Below, one piece after another: positions 1 through 8,263 of a stretch of 64,000 nt of DNA. The notes below the pieces were generated by a model. It was given only the letters and a program-made list of their open reading frames with translations, was not told the DNA's origin and did no database searches. A program made the position numbers and the translations under genes. Origin of the DNA: an uncultured Lachnospiraceae bacterium (lineage in GTDB: Bacteria; Bacillota; Clostridia; Lachnospirales; Lachnospiraceae); the NCBI GenBank assembly GCA_934438085.1, contig CAKSBC010000001.1, forward strand, positions 1 through 64,000. Reading direction: 5' to 3'. How positions within the stretch are numbered: the first letter of the stretch is position 1; every line of letters begins with the position of its first letter.

Positions 1-6
1 ACATAA

Positions 7-46
7 AAGAAGGACCTTGGGCTCTTATGTACCCTTGGTCCTTCTT
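7..46. terminator. Bidirectional rho-independent terminator
   Basis: A hairpin with 10-bp perfect outer arms (7-16 with 37-46) continues after a 2-base mismatch as GGG/CCC. On the plus strand it is followed by a T run ending at 50, and on the minus strand by CTTCTTTTAT. It lies 35 bases past the 3' end of the minus-strand tRNA-Pro, so it probably ends that transcript and possibly a plus-strand gene to the left of the window. Confidence 0.8.
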
Positions 47-81
47 TTTTCTGAGCTATGCTTTTTTCACAGCCCCACGCG

Positions 82-155
82 TCGGGGTGACAAGATTCGA
101 ACTTGCGACCCCTTGATCCCAAATCAAGTGCTCTACCAAACTGAGCCACACCCCG
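82..155 (-). tRNA. tRNA-Pro (anticodon TGG)
   Basis: Read on the minus strand, the sequence folds as a cloverleaf: 7-bp acceptor stem CGGGGTG/CACCCCG, D arm with GGTAGAGC, anticodon stem CTTGA/TCAAG around loop TTTGGGA (anticodon TGG), and T arm with GTTCGAATC. The discriminator base is A, and CCA is not encoded. It sits directly downstream of the sensor kinase gene and has its own promoter at 168-196. Confidence 0.95.
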
Positions 156-167
156 CGAACGACGTTA

Positions 168-196
168 ATATTATCACAACATCGTTCGACCGTCAA
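168..196 (-). promoter_or_regulatory. Sigma-A-type promoter of tRNA-Pro
   Basis: On the minus strand TTGACG (191-196) and TAATAT (168-173) are separated by exactly 17 bases, and the tRNA 5' end lies about 12 bases further on. The -35 box contains the TGA stop codon of the sensor kinase. A 7-bp inverted repeat, CGAACGA/TCGTTCG, flanks the -10 box. Confidence 0.75.
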
Positions 197-2196
197 CACT
201 TTTTTAAAGAAAAATTAAATTCAACTCCCTGATCTGTATTTCTGACACCATATCCTCCACCGTGAGCCTCCATTATTGCCTTTACTATACTGAGCCCGAT
301 TCCGCTTCCTCCGTAAGCTCTTGTCCTTGCCTTATCGACCTTATAGAACTTTTCCCAAAGGTGAGGAAGGCTGTCTTCAGGGATCTGTCTGCCGTCATTA
401 TAAACATAGACAGTGACCTTATCCGGTTCGTCGTCTATTCTTACTATAATGTTTTTTTCTCCGTCCAAATGATTGATCGCATTGTTAAGATAGTTTGTAT
501 ATACCTCTTCTATCTTGAATTCATCCGCATTGACCGTGATATTGTCCGGAAGCATTAGATGAACTATAGCATCCTTTTCATCAAGCTTTAGTTTGAGCGA
601 TTCTGTAACGCTCCTTATAAGCGCACAGATATTAAACTCAGCACGATCGATCTTATTGCTGCCGAATTCATAACTGATGAGAGAGATAAGCTGCCTTACC
701 ATCTTGTCCATCTTGACGGATTCATCCATAATAACGCTACAGTAATAATCTCTGCTTTCCTTGTCTTCGGCTATTCCCTCTACCAAGCCTTCTGCATAGC
801 CCTCTATAAGAGCGATCGGTGTCTTCAGCTCATGTGTGACATTAGCTATAAATTCCTTTCTTGCCTCGTCTATCCTTGTCTTCTCAATAATATCTGACTG
901 AAGCTTTATGTTGGCCTCCTTAAGCTCCTTGATCGAACTGTCAAGCTTGTCAGACATCTTATTCATGGACTTGCCGAGTAATCCGATTTCATTCGTCTGC
1001 ATGCCTTCATAATGCTCTGAAAAATCCAGTCCGGCCATTTTATCCGAAAGCTTCGCAAGCCTGTTTACAGGGCGTGTGAGTCTGTCTGCGGCTATATAGA
1101 AAATAATCGAGCCAAGTATAAGCACCATCAATCCTGTAAAGAATGTGAATCTGAGTGACAGCTTTACACCTTCCTTGATATTGGCAAGCGGCATTGACAT
1201 AAGGAAAAAGGTGTCTCCGTCAGAGAAAACACCAAAGCACTCTATGTAATTGGTGCCCGATCTCCAATCAAATATACGCTGAGTTATGTAATTATCATTT
1301 TGCTTTAATACCTTATAATGGCTGTCATCCTCCTTGAAGCTGAATATAGAGCTTTTTTCTTTCGTGCTTTGAATACTCGAATAAATGCTCTCCATTATAC
1401 TTTCGGCTTTGGAATCAAGTGTTTTATCCTCTGATGCACTTTCGCTTTCAGTCTCAGCTGTTATTGTTTTATCAGTCGCCGAAGTTCCGTTATCAGCCAC
1501 TATCACTTCTGACTCAATTTCAGAAGACTGTGTCGGGGAAGCTTCATAATTTACACTTGAATTATTTTCACTGTCAGAAGACTCTTCCGTTACAGAGTCG
1601 TCAGTTTCAGCTTCAGCTTCATTTACTGAATTATCTTCTGTCGGTGCCAAATTCTCTTCTGCCTGTGACTCTGCAATTTCTGACCCGCCTTCGTTTACAG
1701 CTTCAGATCCGTCTTCATTTACATCATTATCCTGCAAATCATTCTGTGCAGCAGCAGACTCTTCATTTTCTGCAAATGCCTCAACATCAGGAACCGAAGA
1801 ACTTCTGTCGAACACATCCATATAGACATTCAGCTTATTCATAAGCCAGTTTGCCTCACGGCTGGTTGCTGCAGACATCGTCCTGTCGCTGCTCATCATA
1901 GCAATATCGATATTGGAACTTTCGTTTAAGGTCCTGAATATCGCTACTGTCGGACTGTCCTCAATATTTTTGTCGTATTCCTCGTTTATAAGGTCAAAGA
2001 GTGTCCCGTTATTGTCGGCAGCAAGCTCAACAGCTCTGTCTATCGTCATGTAAGCGAGATCCATCATTTTGACTTTTTCGGTAAGATAATAGTTCTGCAG
2101 AAAGAACTTATTAAGTCCAAACAGCATAACTAAAAGAGCGGCAAATATAGCCACAAATATCAATGTAAACTGTCTTTTCAGTGAACGTTTTATCAA
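193..2196 (-). CDS. Membrane sensor histidine kinase with a large acidic insert in its sensor domain
   Basis: This 667-residue HAMP-HisKA-HATPase_c kinase should autophosphorylate His455 (H-box VTHELKTP) and pass phosphate to the regulator encoded just upstream. TM1 is at about 11-33 and TM2 at 350-371; HAMP follows at about 372-425. The ATP-binding domain shows the N-box near 571-575, DG at 601-602 and GSGIGLS near 630-636. The extracytoplasmic part is unusual: folded-looking segments at 34-130 and 275-345 are separated by about 140 residues rich in Glu, Asn, Ser and Thr with almost no hydrophobics. The start is TTG at 2196, behind AAGGA with a spacer of about 10. The stimulus is unknown; organisation resembles envelope-stress kinases. 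Confidence 0.9.
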   Translation of the reverse strand: MIKRSLKRQFTLIFVAIFAALLVMLFGLNKFFLQNYYLTEKVKMMDLAYMTIDRAVELAADNNGTLFDLINEEYDKNIEDSPTVAIFRTLNESSNIDIAMMSSDRTMSAATSREANWLMNKLNVYMDVFDRSSSVPDVEAFAENEESAAAQNDLQDNDVNEDGSEAVNEGGSEIAESQAEENLAPTEDNSVNEAEAETDDSVTEESSDSENNSSVNYEASPTQSSEIESEVIVADNGTSATDKTITAETESESASEDKTLDSKAESIMESIYSSIQSTKEKSSIFSFKEDDSHYKVLKQNDNYITQRIFDWRSGTNYIECFGVFSDGDTFFLMSMPLANIKEGVKLSLRFTFFTGLMVLILGSIIFYIAADRLTRPVNRLAKLSDKMAGLDFSEHYEGMQTNEIGLLGKSMNKMSDKLDSSIKELKEANIKLQSDIIEKTRIDEARKEFIANVTHELKTPIALIEGYAEGLVEGIAEDKESRDYYCSVIMDESVKMDKMVRQLISLISYEFGSNKIDRAEFNICALIRSVTESLKLKLDEKDAIVHLMLPDNITVNADEFKIEEVYTNYLNNAINHLDGEKNIIVRIDDEPDKVTVYVYNDGRQIPEDSLPHLWEKFYKVDKARTRAYGGSGIGLSIVKAIMEAHGGGYGVRNTDQGVEFNFSLKKC

Positions 2197-2208
2197 AACT
2201 TAGTATCC

Positions 2209-2883
2209 TTATTCCTCTGAGAATTTATAGCCCATACCCCATATAGTCTTAATCTGATCTCCGCATTCTCCGAGCTTAGCTCTGAGCTTCTTAACATGAG
2301 TATCTATGGTACGGGAATCACCGAAATAATCATAATCCCAAACATTATTGAGGATCTTTTCACGGCTTAAGGCAATGTTTTTATTCTGCATGAAATAGTC
2401 AAGCAGCTCAAATTCCTTATAGCTTAATTCTATAGGCTTTCCTGCAGCAGTAACAGTGTGTGAAGTGCGGTCAATAGTAACTCCGCCGCAGCTAATAATG
2501 TCTCCGTCCTGAGCATTTGACCTTCTTAAAATTGCTTCAACTCTGGCTGTAAGTATCTTAGGTGAAAAGGGCTTGGTAATATATTCATCGCTGCCAAGCT
2601 TAAAGCCCTGAAGCTCGTCCTGCTCCTCGCCTCTTGCAGTAAGCATGATAATAGGAACCTTTGATACCTTTCTGATGGTCTTGAGGACCTCCCAGCCATT
2701 CATCTTCGGCATCATGACATCAAGAATTATGAGACTTATGTCTTTATCGGCAAAAAACTTATCTACAGCCTCCTCACCGTTTGCGGCTTCAATAACCTCA
2801 TAGCCCTTAATGGTCAGAAAGTCATTGATAAGCTTTCTCATTCTGTCTTCATCATCTACAACAAGTATTTTAGTATTCTGCAT
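2209..2883 (-). CDS. OmpR/PhoB-family response regulator
   Basis: This 224-residue regulator has a receiver domain at 1-120 with acidic pocket Asp10/Asp11, phospho-acceptor Asp55 (LIILDVMMP), Thr82 and Lys104 (ITKPF). A C-terminal winged helix (about 130-222) ends with the RTIDTHVKKLRAKLG recognition-helix region and a GMGYKF wing typical of the OmpR class. The ATG at 2883 is preferred over an in-frame TTG six bases upstream because AGAGG sits at a normal distance from it. It lies 12 bases from the kinase gene and 12 bases from the helicase gene, so all three are probably one transcript, helicase-regulator-kinase. It is presumably the kinase's partner; its regulon is not visible. Confidence 0.93.
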   Translation of the reverse strand: MQNTKILVVDDEDRMRKLINDFLTIKGYEVIEAANGEEAVDKFFADKDISLIILDVMMPKMNGWEVLKTIRKVSKVPIIMLTARGEEQDELQGFKLGSDEYITKPFSPKILTARVEAILRRSNAQDGDIISCGGVTIDRTSHTVTAAGKPIELSYKEFELLDYFMQNKNIALSREKILNNVWDYDYFGDSRTIDTHVKKLRAKLGECGDQIKTIWGMGYKFSEE

Positions 2884-2895
2884 ATGCAACCTCTT

Positions 2896-4230
2896 TTAGT
2901 CTATCTCATTAATAAATCTTGACCGTTTTCTGAACGTATTGTAGAAGTTCTTTGTGTAAAAAATGTGAAGCTCTTCCTTCGCTCTTGTCATTGCAACATA
3001 AAACATTCTTCGCTCTTCTTCAAGCTCTGTAATGCACCTGTTGATTCCCGGAGTGATCTTATCCATCGCCTCTATAATGTATACTACATCAAATTCAAGT
3101 CCCTTTGAAGCATGAAAAGTCATAAGTGAAATATTTCCTTCCCGAAATAAATCATTAGCTGCAATTATCGCTGCAGCTTTCGTTCCAGCTCTGTGAGTTC
3201 TGAAAAGAACTGCATAGGTTTTATCGCCGCAATGTCCTTTAATATCAAGAATAATATGATGTGCGCATTCTTCAAGGCTGTAAAAGCCTCTTATGTCAAT
3301 GCCCTTCCCTCCGGACCGTGCGGCTTTAAGCTCTTTTTTATATCGGTTTTTATTGTGAGCTATAAGCTTAAGTGAAGCATTTACAATAGTTTCATCAGAT
3401 CTGTAATTTGTCCTCAATGTGATAAGCTCTGCATCATTATAATATTCTTTAAAGCTTAACATAATTGACGGATCCGAGCCTCTGAAGCCGTATATGCTCT
3501 GATCGTCATCTCCGACCGCAAACACATTGTTATTTGGTGCGCCTATAAGCTTAATAATTTCAAACTGCAGTTTATTTATATCCTGAAACTCATCCAATAT
3601 GAGATACCTAAAGGTATTTCTCAGCTCGTAAAGCACCTGCTCATCCCTTTTAATCAGTCTCAGCATCAAAAGGAGCATGTCATCGAAATCAATAAGGGCT
3701 GAGGCATGCATAAGGCTGTCATATTCAGATATTATTCTCTTTAGCTGATCTGAGCCGGAGAAATCCTCACAGTTTCCTATCGTACTGTTTTTCTTCTTTG
3801 AAATACTAGAAAGCAGTTCACTGTAATAATCTGCAGTATATGCTTTATCCGGATATATTTCCGAAACAACATGCTTTAGTATCACTAAGCTTTCATTATG
3901 TGAAGCAAGCCTCGAAGTAAAATCCTTCACATATTTTTTTAAAACAGAAAGAAAAACCGAATGAAATGTGCCGAATGTCACGCGCTCTTTAACATTACCT
4001 TCACCTTTAATTTCGGTAATGCGAACGTATCGGCTTTCCATTTCCTCAGCTGCTGCTTTTGTAAAGGTTATTGCCAATATGTGTCGCGGCAGAACATGTT
4101 CTTTTTGCGTAAGTCTCGCAATGCGCTGTATTATGACCGTCGTCTTTCCGCTGCCGGGTCCGGCAATTATAAGCGCAGGGCCGCCTGTATGCTCTATGGC
4201 ACGCTGCTGATCAATGTTAAATTTGTTCAT
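2896..4230 (-). CDS. Compact UvrD/PcrA-like superfamily 1 helicase lacking domain 2B
   Basis: The protein has 444 residues, against roughly 700 for UvrD or PcrA. All SF1A core motifs are present: Q motif (FNIDQQRAI), Walker A GPGSGKT at 24-30, motif Ia ITFTKAAAEEM, Walker B ILDEFQDIN near 211-219, motif III GDDDQSIYGFRG, TNYRS, motif V TFHASKGLEFD near 371-381, and motif VI VAMTRAKEEL. Domain 1B is present (about 90-195). Only about 21 residues separate motif IV (FRTHR) from motif V, where UvrD-type enzymes carry domain 2B, and there is no long C-terminal extension. Domain 2B is known to restrain UvrD-type helicases, so an unrestrained or partner-regulated motor is possible. ATG at 4230 is taken as start; its Shine-Dalgarno is weak. 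Confidence 0.85.
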   Translation of the reverse strand: MNKFNIDQQRAIEHTGGPALIIAGPGSGKTTVIIQRIARLTQKEHVLPRHILAITFTKAAAEEMESRYVRITEIKGEGNVKERVTFGTFHSVFLSVLKKYVKDFTSRLASHNESLVILKHVVSEIYPDKAYTADYYSELLSSISKKKNSTIGNCEDFSGSDQLKRIISEYDSLMHASALIDFDDMLLLMLRLIKRDEQVLYELRNTFRYLILDEFQDINKLQFEIIKLIGAPNNNVFAVGDDDQSIYGFRGSDPSIMLSFKEYYNDAELITLRTNYRSDETIVNASLKLIAHNKNRYKKELKAARSGGKGIDIRGFYSLEECAHHIILDIKGHCGDKTYAVLFRTHRAGTKAAAIIAANDLFREGNISLMTFHASKGLEFDVVYIIEAMDKITPGINRCITELEEERRMFYVAMTRAKEELHIFYTKNFYNTFRKRSRFINEID

Positions 4231-4357
4231 CAAAATATATTAACCGGGATTATTTATAGAAAAGAATAGGGATCAATTTACAGAAGAAGGATTTATTTTT
4301 TAGAAAATATCAAAATCCGCTTATAATTAAAATTATCAGAATTGAATTATTTAAGAC

Positions 4358-4399
4358 AGGCATTTATATATGCAGTCATCTCCGCATATATAAATGCCT
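4358..4399. terminator. Perfect 16-bp stem-loop downstream of pnp
   Basis: The arms 4358-4373 and 4384-4399 are perfectly complementary, with a 10-base loop. The structure lies 45 bases past the pnp stop. No clear T run follows on the minus strand, so it may be a weak terminator or an mRNA 3'-end stabilising hairpin rather than a classic rho-independent terminator. Confidence 0.55.
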
Positions 4400-4444
4400 T
4401 AAATCAAAAGATATCAGAATCAGTCATGCAAAACACTTAGATCA

Positions 4445-6673
4445 TCAGCGTCTGTCATAATCTCTTCTTTCTCTGCGCTCACCTCTCGGACGACGCTCAA
4501 AGCTGCGCTCACGGTCATCATCTCTTGGGATCCATGTACCGTTTACATCTGAAGGACGCATAGAAAGATCTATCTTACCGTCTCTTGGATCAACCTTTAT
4601 GACCTTAACGGTTACCTCGTCACCAAGCTTAACAACATCCTCAACCTTGCCTACATGGCTGTCTGTAAGCTTTGAAATATGAATGAGCCCCTTCTTGTTA
4701 GGTCCGAGCTCAACCTGTGCACCGAAGCTTAAGATATTAACCACCTTACCTGAAAGGACCATACCAACCTCTAAGTCGGTAACGATGCTCTCGATTATCT
4801 CGATAGCTCTGTCAATCATCTCCTGATTTGTTCCGCAAACAGAAACATGTCCGTCATCCTCGATGTCGATAGAAACGCCTGTTTCCTCAATGATCTTATT
4901 GATAGTCTTGCCCTGCTTACCGACAACGTCACCAATCTTTGCAGGATCAATAGTAATTGAATTGATCTTTGGTGCGAACTCTGAAAGTTCCTCGCGCGGC
5001 TCAGCAATAACAGGATTCATGATATTATCCATGATATAAAGTCTTGCTTCATGAGTACGGGCAATTGCTTCCTCAACGATAGGTCTTGTAAGACCATGGA
5101 TCTTGATATCCATCTGGATAGCTGTGATACCCTTCTTTGTTCCGGCTACCTTGAAGTCCATATCTCCGAAGAAATCCTCAAGTCCCTGAATATCTGTAAG
5201 TACGATGTAATCATCATCAGTATCTCCGGTAACAAGACCGCAGCTGATACCTGCAACAGCAGACTTAATAGGTACACCGGCAGCCATAAGTGAAAGTGAT
5301 GAAGCACATACAGATGCCTGAGATGTAGATCCGTTAGACTCTAATGTCTCAGAAACAGTTCTTATAGCATAAGGGAATTCCTGCTCTGAAGGAAGCACCG
5401 GAAGGAGAGCTCTCTCAGCAAGTGCTCCGTGTCCGATCTCTCTTCTTCCCGGTCCTCTTGAAGGCTTAGTCTCACCAACTGAGTATGAAGGGAAGTTGTA
5501 ATTATGCATATAACGCTTTGATGTTACAGACTGATCGATACCGTCGATCTTCTGTGCATCTGAAAGCGGAGCAAGTGTACAGATATTAAGGATTTGTGTC
5601 TGTCCTCTTGTGAACATACCTGATCCGTGAACTCTAGGAAGGATATCAACCTCTGCTGCAAGCGGACGAATTTCTGAAACAGCTCTTCCGTCAGGTCTCT
5701 TGTGATCCTTTAAGATCATCTTTCTTACAGTCTTTTTCTGATACTGATAAACAGCCTCACCGAGAACAGCAAGCCATTCCTCATTATCAGCAAACTCTTC
5801 CTTAAGCTTTGCTGTTATAGCGTCGATATTTTTGTCTCTTGTCTGCTTATCATCTGTAAATACAGCAGCTTCCATCTCCTCCTGAGGTACTATAGCCTTA
5901 ATAGCTGCAAAGAGTTCCTCAGGAACAGCGCATGAAACATACTCGTGCTTTGGCTTACCAACCTCTGCAACGATCTTATCCATCCATGCAATGATCTCCT
6001 GATTTATAGCATGTGCCTGATAAATAGCATCGATCATAACGTCATCAACGATTTCATTTGCACCTGCTTCAATCATGATAACCTTGTCTCTGGTAGATGC
6101 AACTGTAAGTGCAAGATCAGAAACTGCCTTCTCGGCTGCTGTCGGGTTGAAAACAAATTTGCCGTCAACAAGTCCTACCATTGTTGCTGCGCAAGGACCG
6201 TCAAAAGGAATATCTGAAATGCTGGTTGCAAGTGAAGAACCGAGCATTGCAAGTACTTCAGGCGGACAATCCTGATCTACTGAAAGAACAAGATCATCAA
6301 GAAGCACGTCATTACGGTAGTCCTTAGGGAATAAAGGTCTCATAGGACGGTCGATAACTCTTGATGTGAGGATAGCATGCTCTGATGCCTTTCCTTCTCT
6401 CTTATTAAAACCGCCTGGGATCTTGCCGACTGCATACATCTTCTCTTCGTATTCAACTGAAAGCGGGAAGAAATCTACGCCGTCTCTTGGCTCCTTGGAA
6501 GCTGTAGCTGTAGAAAGTATAGTTGTGTCTCCGTAATGCATCAGGCAAGCTCCGTTTGCCTGTGCTGATACTCTTCCTATGTCTACTGAAAGAGTTCTGC
6601 CGCAAAGTTCCATACTGAAAGTCTTATATGGCTTGTCGTACAGCTTGGATGTTGTTCCGAAATTTAATTCCAT
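4445..6673 (-). CDS. pnp: Polyribonucleotide nucleotidyltransferase (PNPase)
   Basis: PNPase degrades RNA from the 3' end by phosphorolysis. The 742 residues show the family order: first RNase PH domain, helical linker, second RNase PH domain with the catalytic region GLEDFFGDMDFKVAGT, KH domain (INKIIEETGVSIDIEDDG) and S1 domain (GMVLSGKVVNILSFGAQVEL). The C-terminus is an Arg/Asp/Glu-rich tail that may add RNA affinity. The start is ATG at 6673, immediately behind AAGGAGACAAG; the reading frame is open 30 codons further upstream, but those codons have no ribosome site and are unlike the family N-terminus. rpsO, a frequent neighbour, is absent. A promoter at 6834-6862 gives a leader of about 150 bases. 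Confidence 0.97.
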   Translation of the reverse strand: MELNFGTTSKLYDKPYKTFSMELCGRTLSVDIGRVSAQANGACLMHYGDTTILSTATASKEPRDGVDFFPLSVEYEEKMYAVGKIPGGFNKREGKASEHAILTSRVIDRPMRPLFPKDYRNDVLLDDLVLSVDQDCPPEVLAMLGSSLATSISDIPFDGPCAATMVGLVDGKFVFNPTAAEKAVSDLALTVASTRDKVIMIEAGANEIVDDVMIDAIYQAHAINQEIIAWMDKIVAEVGKPKHEYVSCAVPEELFAAIKAIVPQEEMEAAVFTDDKQTRDKNIDAITAKLKEEFADNEEWLAVLGEAVYQYQKKTVRKMILKDHKRPDGRAVSEIRPLAAEVDILPRVHGSGMFTRGQTQILNICTLAPLSDAQKIDGIDQSVTSKRYMHNYNFPSYSVGETKPSRGPGRREIGHGALAERALLPVLPSEQEFPYAIRTVSETLESNGSTSQASVCASSLSLMAAGVPIKSAVAGISCGLVTGDTDDDYIVLTDIQGLEDFFGDMDFKVAGTKKGITAIQMDIKIHGLTRPIVEEAIARTHEARLYIMDNIMNPVIAEPREELSEFAPKINSITIDPAKIGDVVGKQGKTINKIIEETGVSIDIEDDGHVSVCGTNQEMIDRAIEIIESIVTDLEVGMVLSGKVVNILSFGAQVELGPNKKGLIHISKLTDSHVGKVEDVVKLGDEVTVKVIKVDPRDGKIDLSMRPSDVNGTWIPRDDDRERSFERRPRGERRERRDYDRR

Positions 6674-6833
6674 CTTGTCTCCTTTTACACGTTTTCCTGT
6701 GTCTGCAGATATATGCCCTCTGATTTCGCGTGCGATATCCATCTTTAAGTAATAATTCATCAAACAAAAAGACTCTGCAGACGAGCGTGTATATAAATAA
6801 ATAAAACATACCTCACTCGGTCATACAAAGTCG

Positions 6834-6862
6834 ATTTTATACTTATTGAACCTCGTAGTCAA
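6834..6862 (-). promoter_or_regulatory. Sigma-A-type promoter of pnp
   Basis: On the minus strand TTGACT (6857-6862) and TAAAAT (6834-6839) are 17 bases apart. The predicted transcript starts about 150 bases before the pnp ATG. In several bacteria the pnp leader is the target of autoregulation; no particular fold is claimed here. Confidence 0.6.
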
Positions 6863-6877
6863 GCACAGCCGACACGG

Positions 6878-7333
6878 TCATCCATGTATTTTCTTATGTT
6901 CCTTAATATGCTCAACCTTGAGATTATACATTTCACGGTCAATATCCCGCTTCATTCGTGCTTCTTCTTTTAGCTGCATTGCAAGCCAGTCATGATTTCT
7001 GTCTTCCATTCCGGAAACATTGCCGTCTTTAAGCTTAAGTCCTCCGCCTTCGGCATGCTTATACCCCGGCATACCTTTTCTCCATGGTGAGACGCTTTCA
7101 TCTGATTCAGATCTATCCTGAGCATTATTAATGATACCGCCGGCTCCGGACAATATTCTCTGTCCGGTATCTGCAGCTGATGAAGAAGAATTAAATGAGC
7201 CCGCCTGCTTCTTTACAGTTGTTGTAAACTGCTTTAATGAATCAGCGTTCTTTGATGAGCCTTGCCCGTTTTTTCTTTTTGCAATTATCGATAACAATAT
7301 AAAAAGATATATGGCAATGATAATAATACTCAT
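6878..7333 (-). CDS. Small single-pass membrane protein of unknown function, downstream of the SPFH gene
   Basis: This 151-residue protein is not recognised. An N-terminal hydrophobic segment (about 1-18) is followed directly by KRKNGQ, suggesting an N-out anchor with a cytoplasmic body. The body has a Ser-rich stretch (about 46-58) and a charged C-terminal helix (about 115-151) that could form a coiled coil (LKEEARMKRDIDREMYNLKVEHIKEHKK). It lies 6 bases after the SPFH gene and its ribosome site overlaps the end of that gene, so the two are almost certainly co-expressed. In other bacteria the usual partner of such SPFH proteins is NfeD; this protein shows no NfeD features and may be a lineage-specific partner. 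Confidence 0.75.
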   Translation of the reverse strand: MSIIIIAIYLFILLSIIAKRKNGQGSSKNADSLKQFTTTVKKQAGSFNSSSSAADTGQRILSGAGGIINNAQDRSESDESVSPWRKGMPGYKHAEGGGLKLKDGNVSGMEDRNHDWLAMQLKEEARMKRDIDREMYNLKVEHIKEHKKIHG

Positions 7334-7339
7334 TTTAGA

Positions 7340-8236
7340 TTACTCCACAGTATCCTTAAGTGCCTTTAAAGTACCTGCAAGATTGGCAATGTCCGAAGGA
7401 ACTACAAGCTTGGTAGCCTGACCGTCAGCCATCTTCTCGGCAGCCTCAAAGCTTCTTATTGTAAGGAACTTATCTGTAGGATCAGCCTCGTTGATAAGTC
7501 TGATACCCTCTGCCTTTGCTCTCTGAACTGCCAAAAGTGCCTCAGCCTCACCCTGAGCCTCACGGATACGCTGCTCCTTAACTGCATCAGCTCTAAGTAT
7601 TGCAGCCTCTTTTTCACCCTCTGCAAGAGTGATTGCAGACTGCTTCTTACCCTCTGCGGTAAGGATAGCTTCACGTTTCTCTCGCTCAGCCTTCATCTGC
7701 TTTTCCATGGCTTCCTTAATTGACTTAGGCGGGTCGATATTCTTAACCTCAACTCTGCTGACCTTGATACCGTACTTATCTGTAGCTTCATCAAGGATGG
7801 TCGTAATCTGTCCGTTGATCTCGTCACGTCCTGTAAGTGTCTCGTCAAGAGTCATTGAACCGACAATATTTCTGAGTGTTGTTGCAGAAAGGTTTTCAAT
7901 TGCTGCAATAGGTCTCTCGACTCCGTATGCAAAGCTCTTCGGATCAAAGATGCTGAAGAATACAACTGAGTCAACCATCATTGTAACATTGTCCTTGGTG
8001 ATAACAGGCTGTGGTTCAAAATCGGCAACCTGTTCCTTTAAGGATACCTTTTTGGCGATCCTGTATAATACCGGGATCTTGAAATGAATTCCTGCCTCCC
8101 ATGTGGTGTGGTATTTTCCTAAGAATTCTATGATCCAGGAATTAGCCTGCGGAACTATCTTTATGCAGGATGCAAGAAGCATGATCACTAATATAATAAA
8201 AATCAACGTGAAGAGTACCCTGCCGATTATAAACAT
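7340..8236 (-). CDS. SPFH/stomatin-like membrane protein (slipin/QmcA type)
   Basis: The 298-residue protein has one N-terminal membrane helix (about 4-24). The SPFH/band-7 domain (about 25-190) includes QVADFEPQPVITKDNV and the GIKVSRVEVKNIDPP segment typical of stomatins. A long Ala/Glu/Arg helix follows (about 185-250: EAMEKQMKAEREKREAI and repeated AEGEKEAAI-like units) that drives oligomer rings in this family. SPFH proteins organise membrane microdomains and often control membrane proteases. GGAGG with an 8-base spacer precedes the ATG. The gene sits between a LysR regulator (27 bases upstream) and the small membrane protein. Confidence 0.9.
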   Translation of the reverse strand: MFIIGRVLFTLIFIILVIMLLASCIKIVPQANSWIIEFLGKYHTTWEAGIHFKIPVLYRIAKKVSLKEQVADFEPQPVITKDNVTMMVDSVVFFSIFDPKSFAYGVERPIAAIENLSATTLRNIVGSMTLDETLTGRDEINGQITTILDEATDKYGIKVSRVEVKNIDPPKSIKEAMEKQMKAEREKREAILTAEGKKQSAITLAEGEKEAAILRADAVKEQRIREAQGEAEALLAVQRAKAEGIRLINEADPTDKFLTIRSFEAAEKMADGQATKLVVPSDIANLAGTLKALKDTVE

Positions 8237-8263
8237 ATAATATCCTCCGTTATGTCGATGAAT

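Noticed and set aside
17..232. Plus-strand frame over the tRNA-Pro region
   Set aside because: It overlaps the tRNA and the terminator, so it is not a gene.
1419..1844. Plus-strand open frame opposite the kinase gene
   Set aside because: It is a Leu/Gln/His-rich shadow of the low-complexity Glu/Asn/Ser insert, with no ribosome site and no domain.
6674..6763. Extended N-terminus of PNPase (30 extra codons)
   Set aside because: The frame is open, but a strong ribosome site directly before ATG 6673 and the family N-terminus favour the shorter form.
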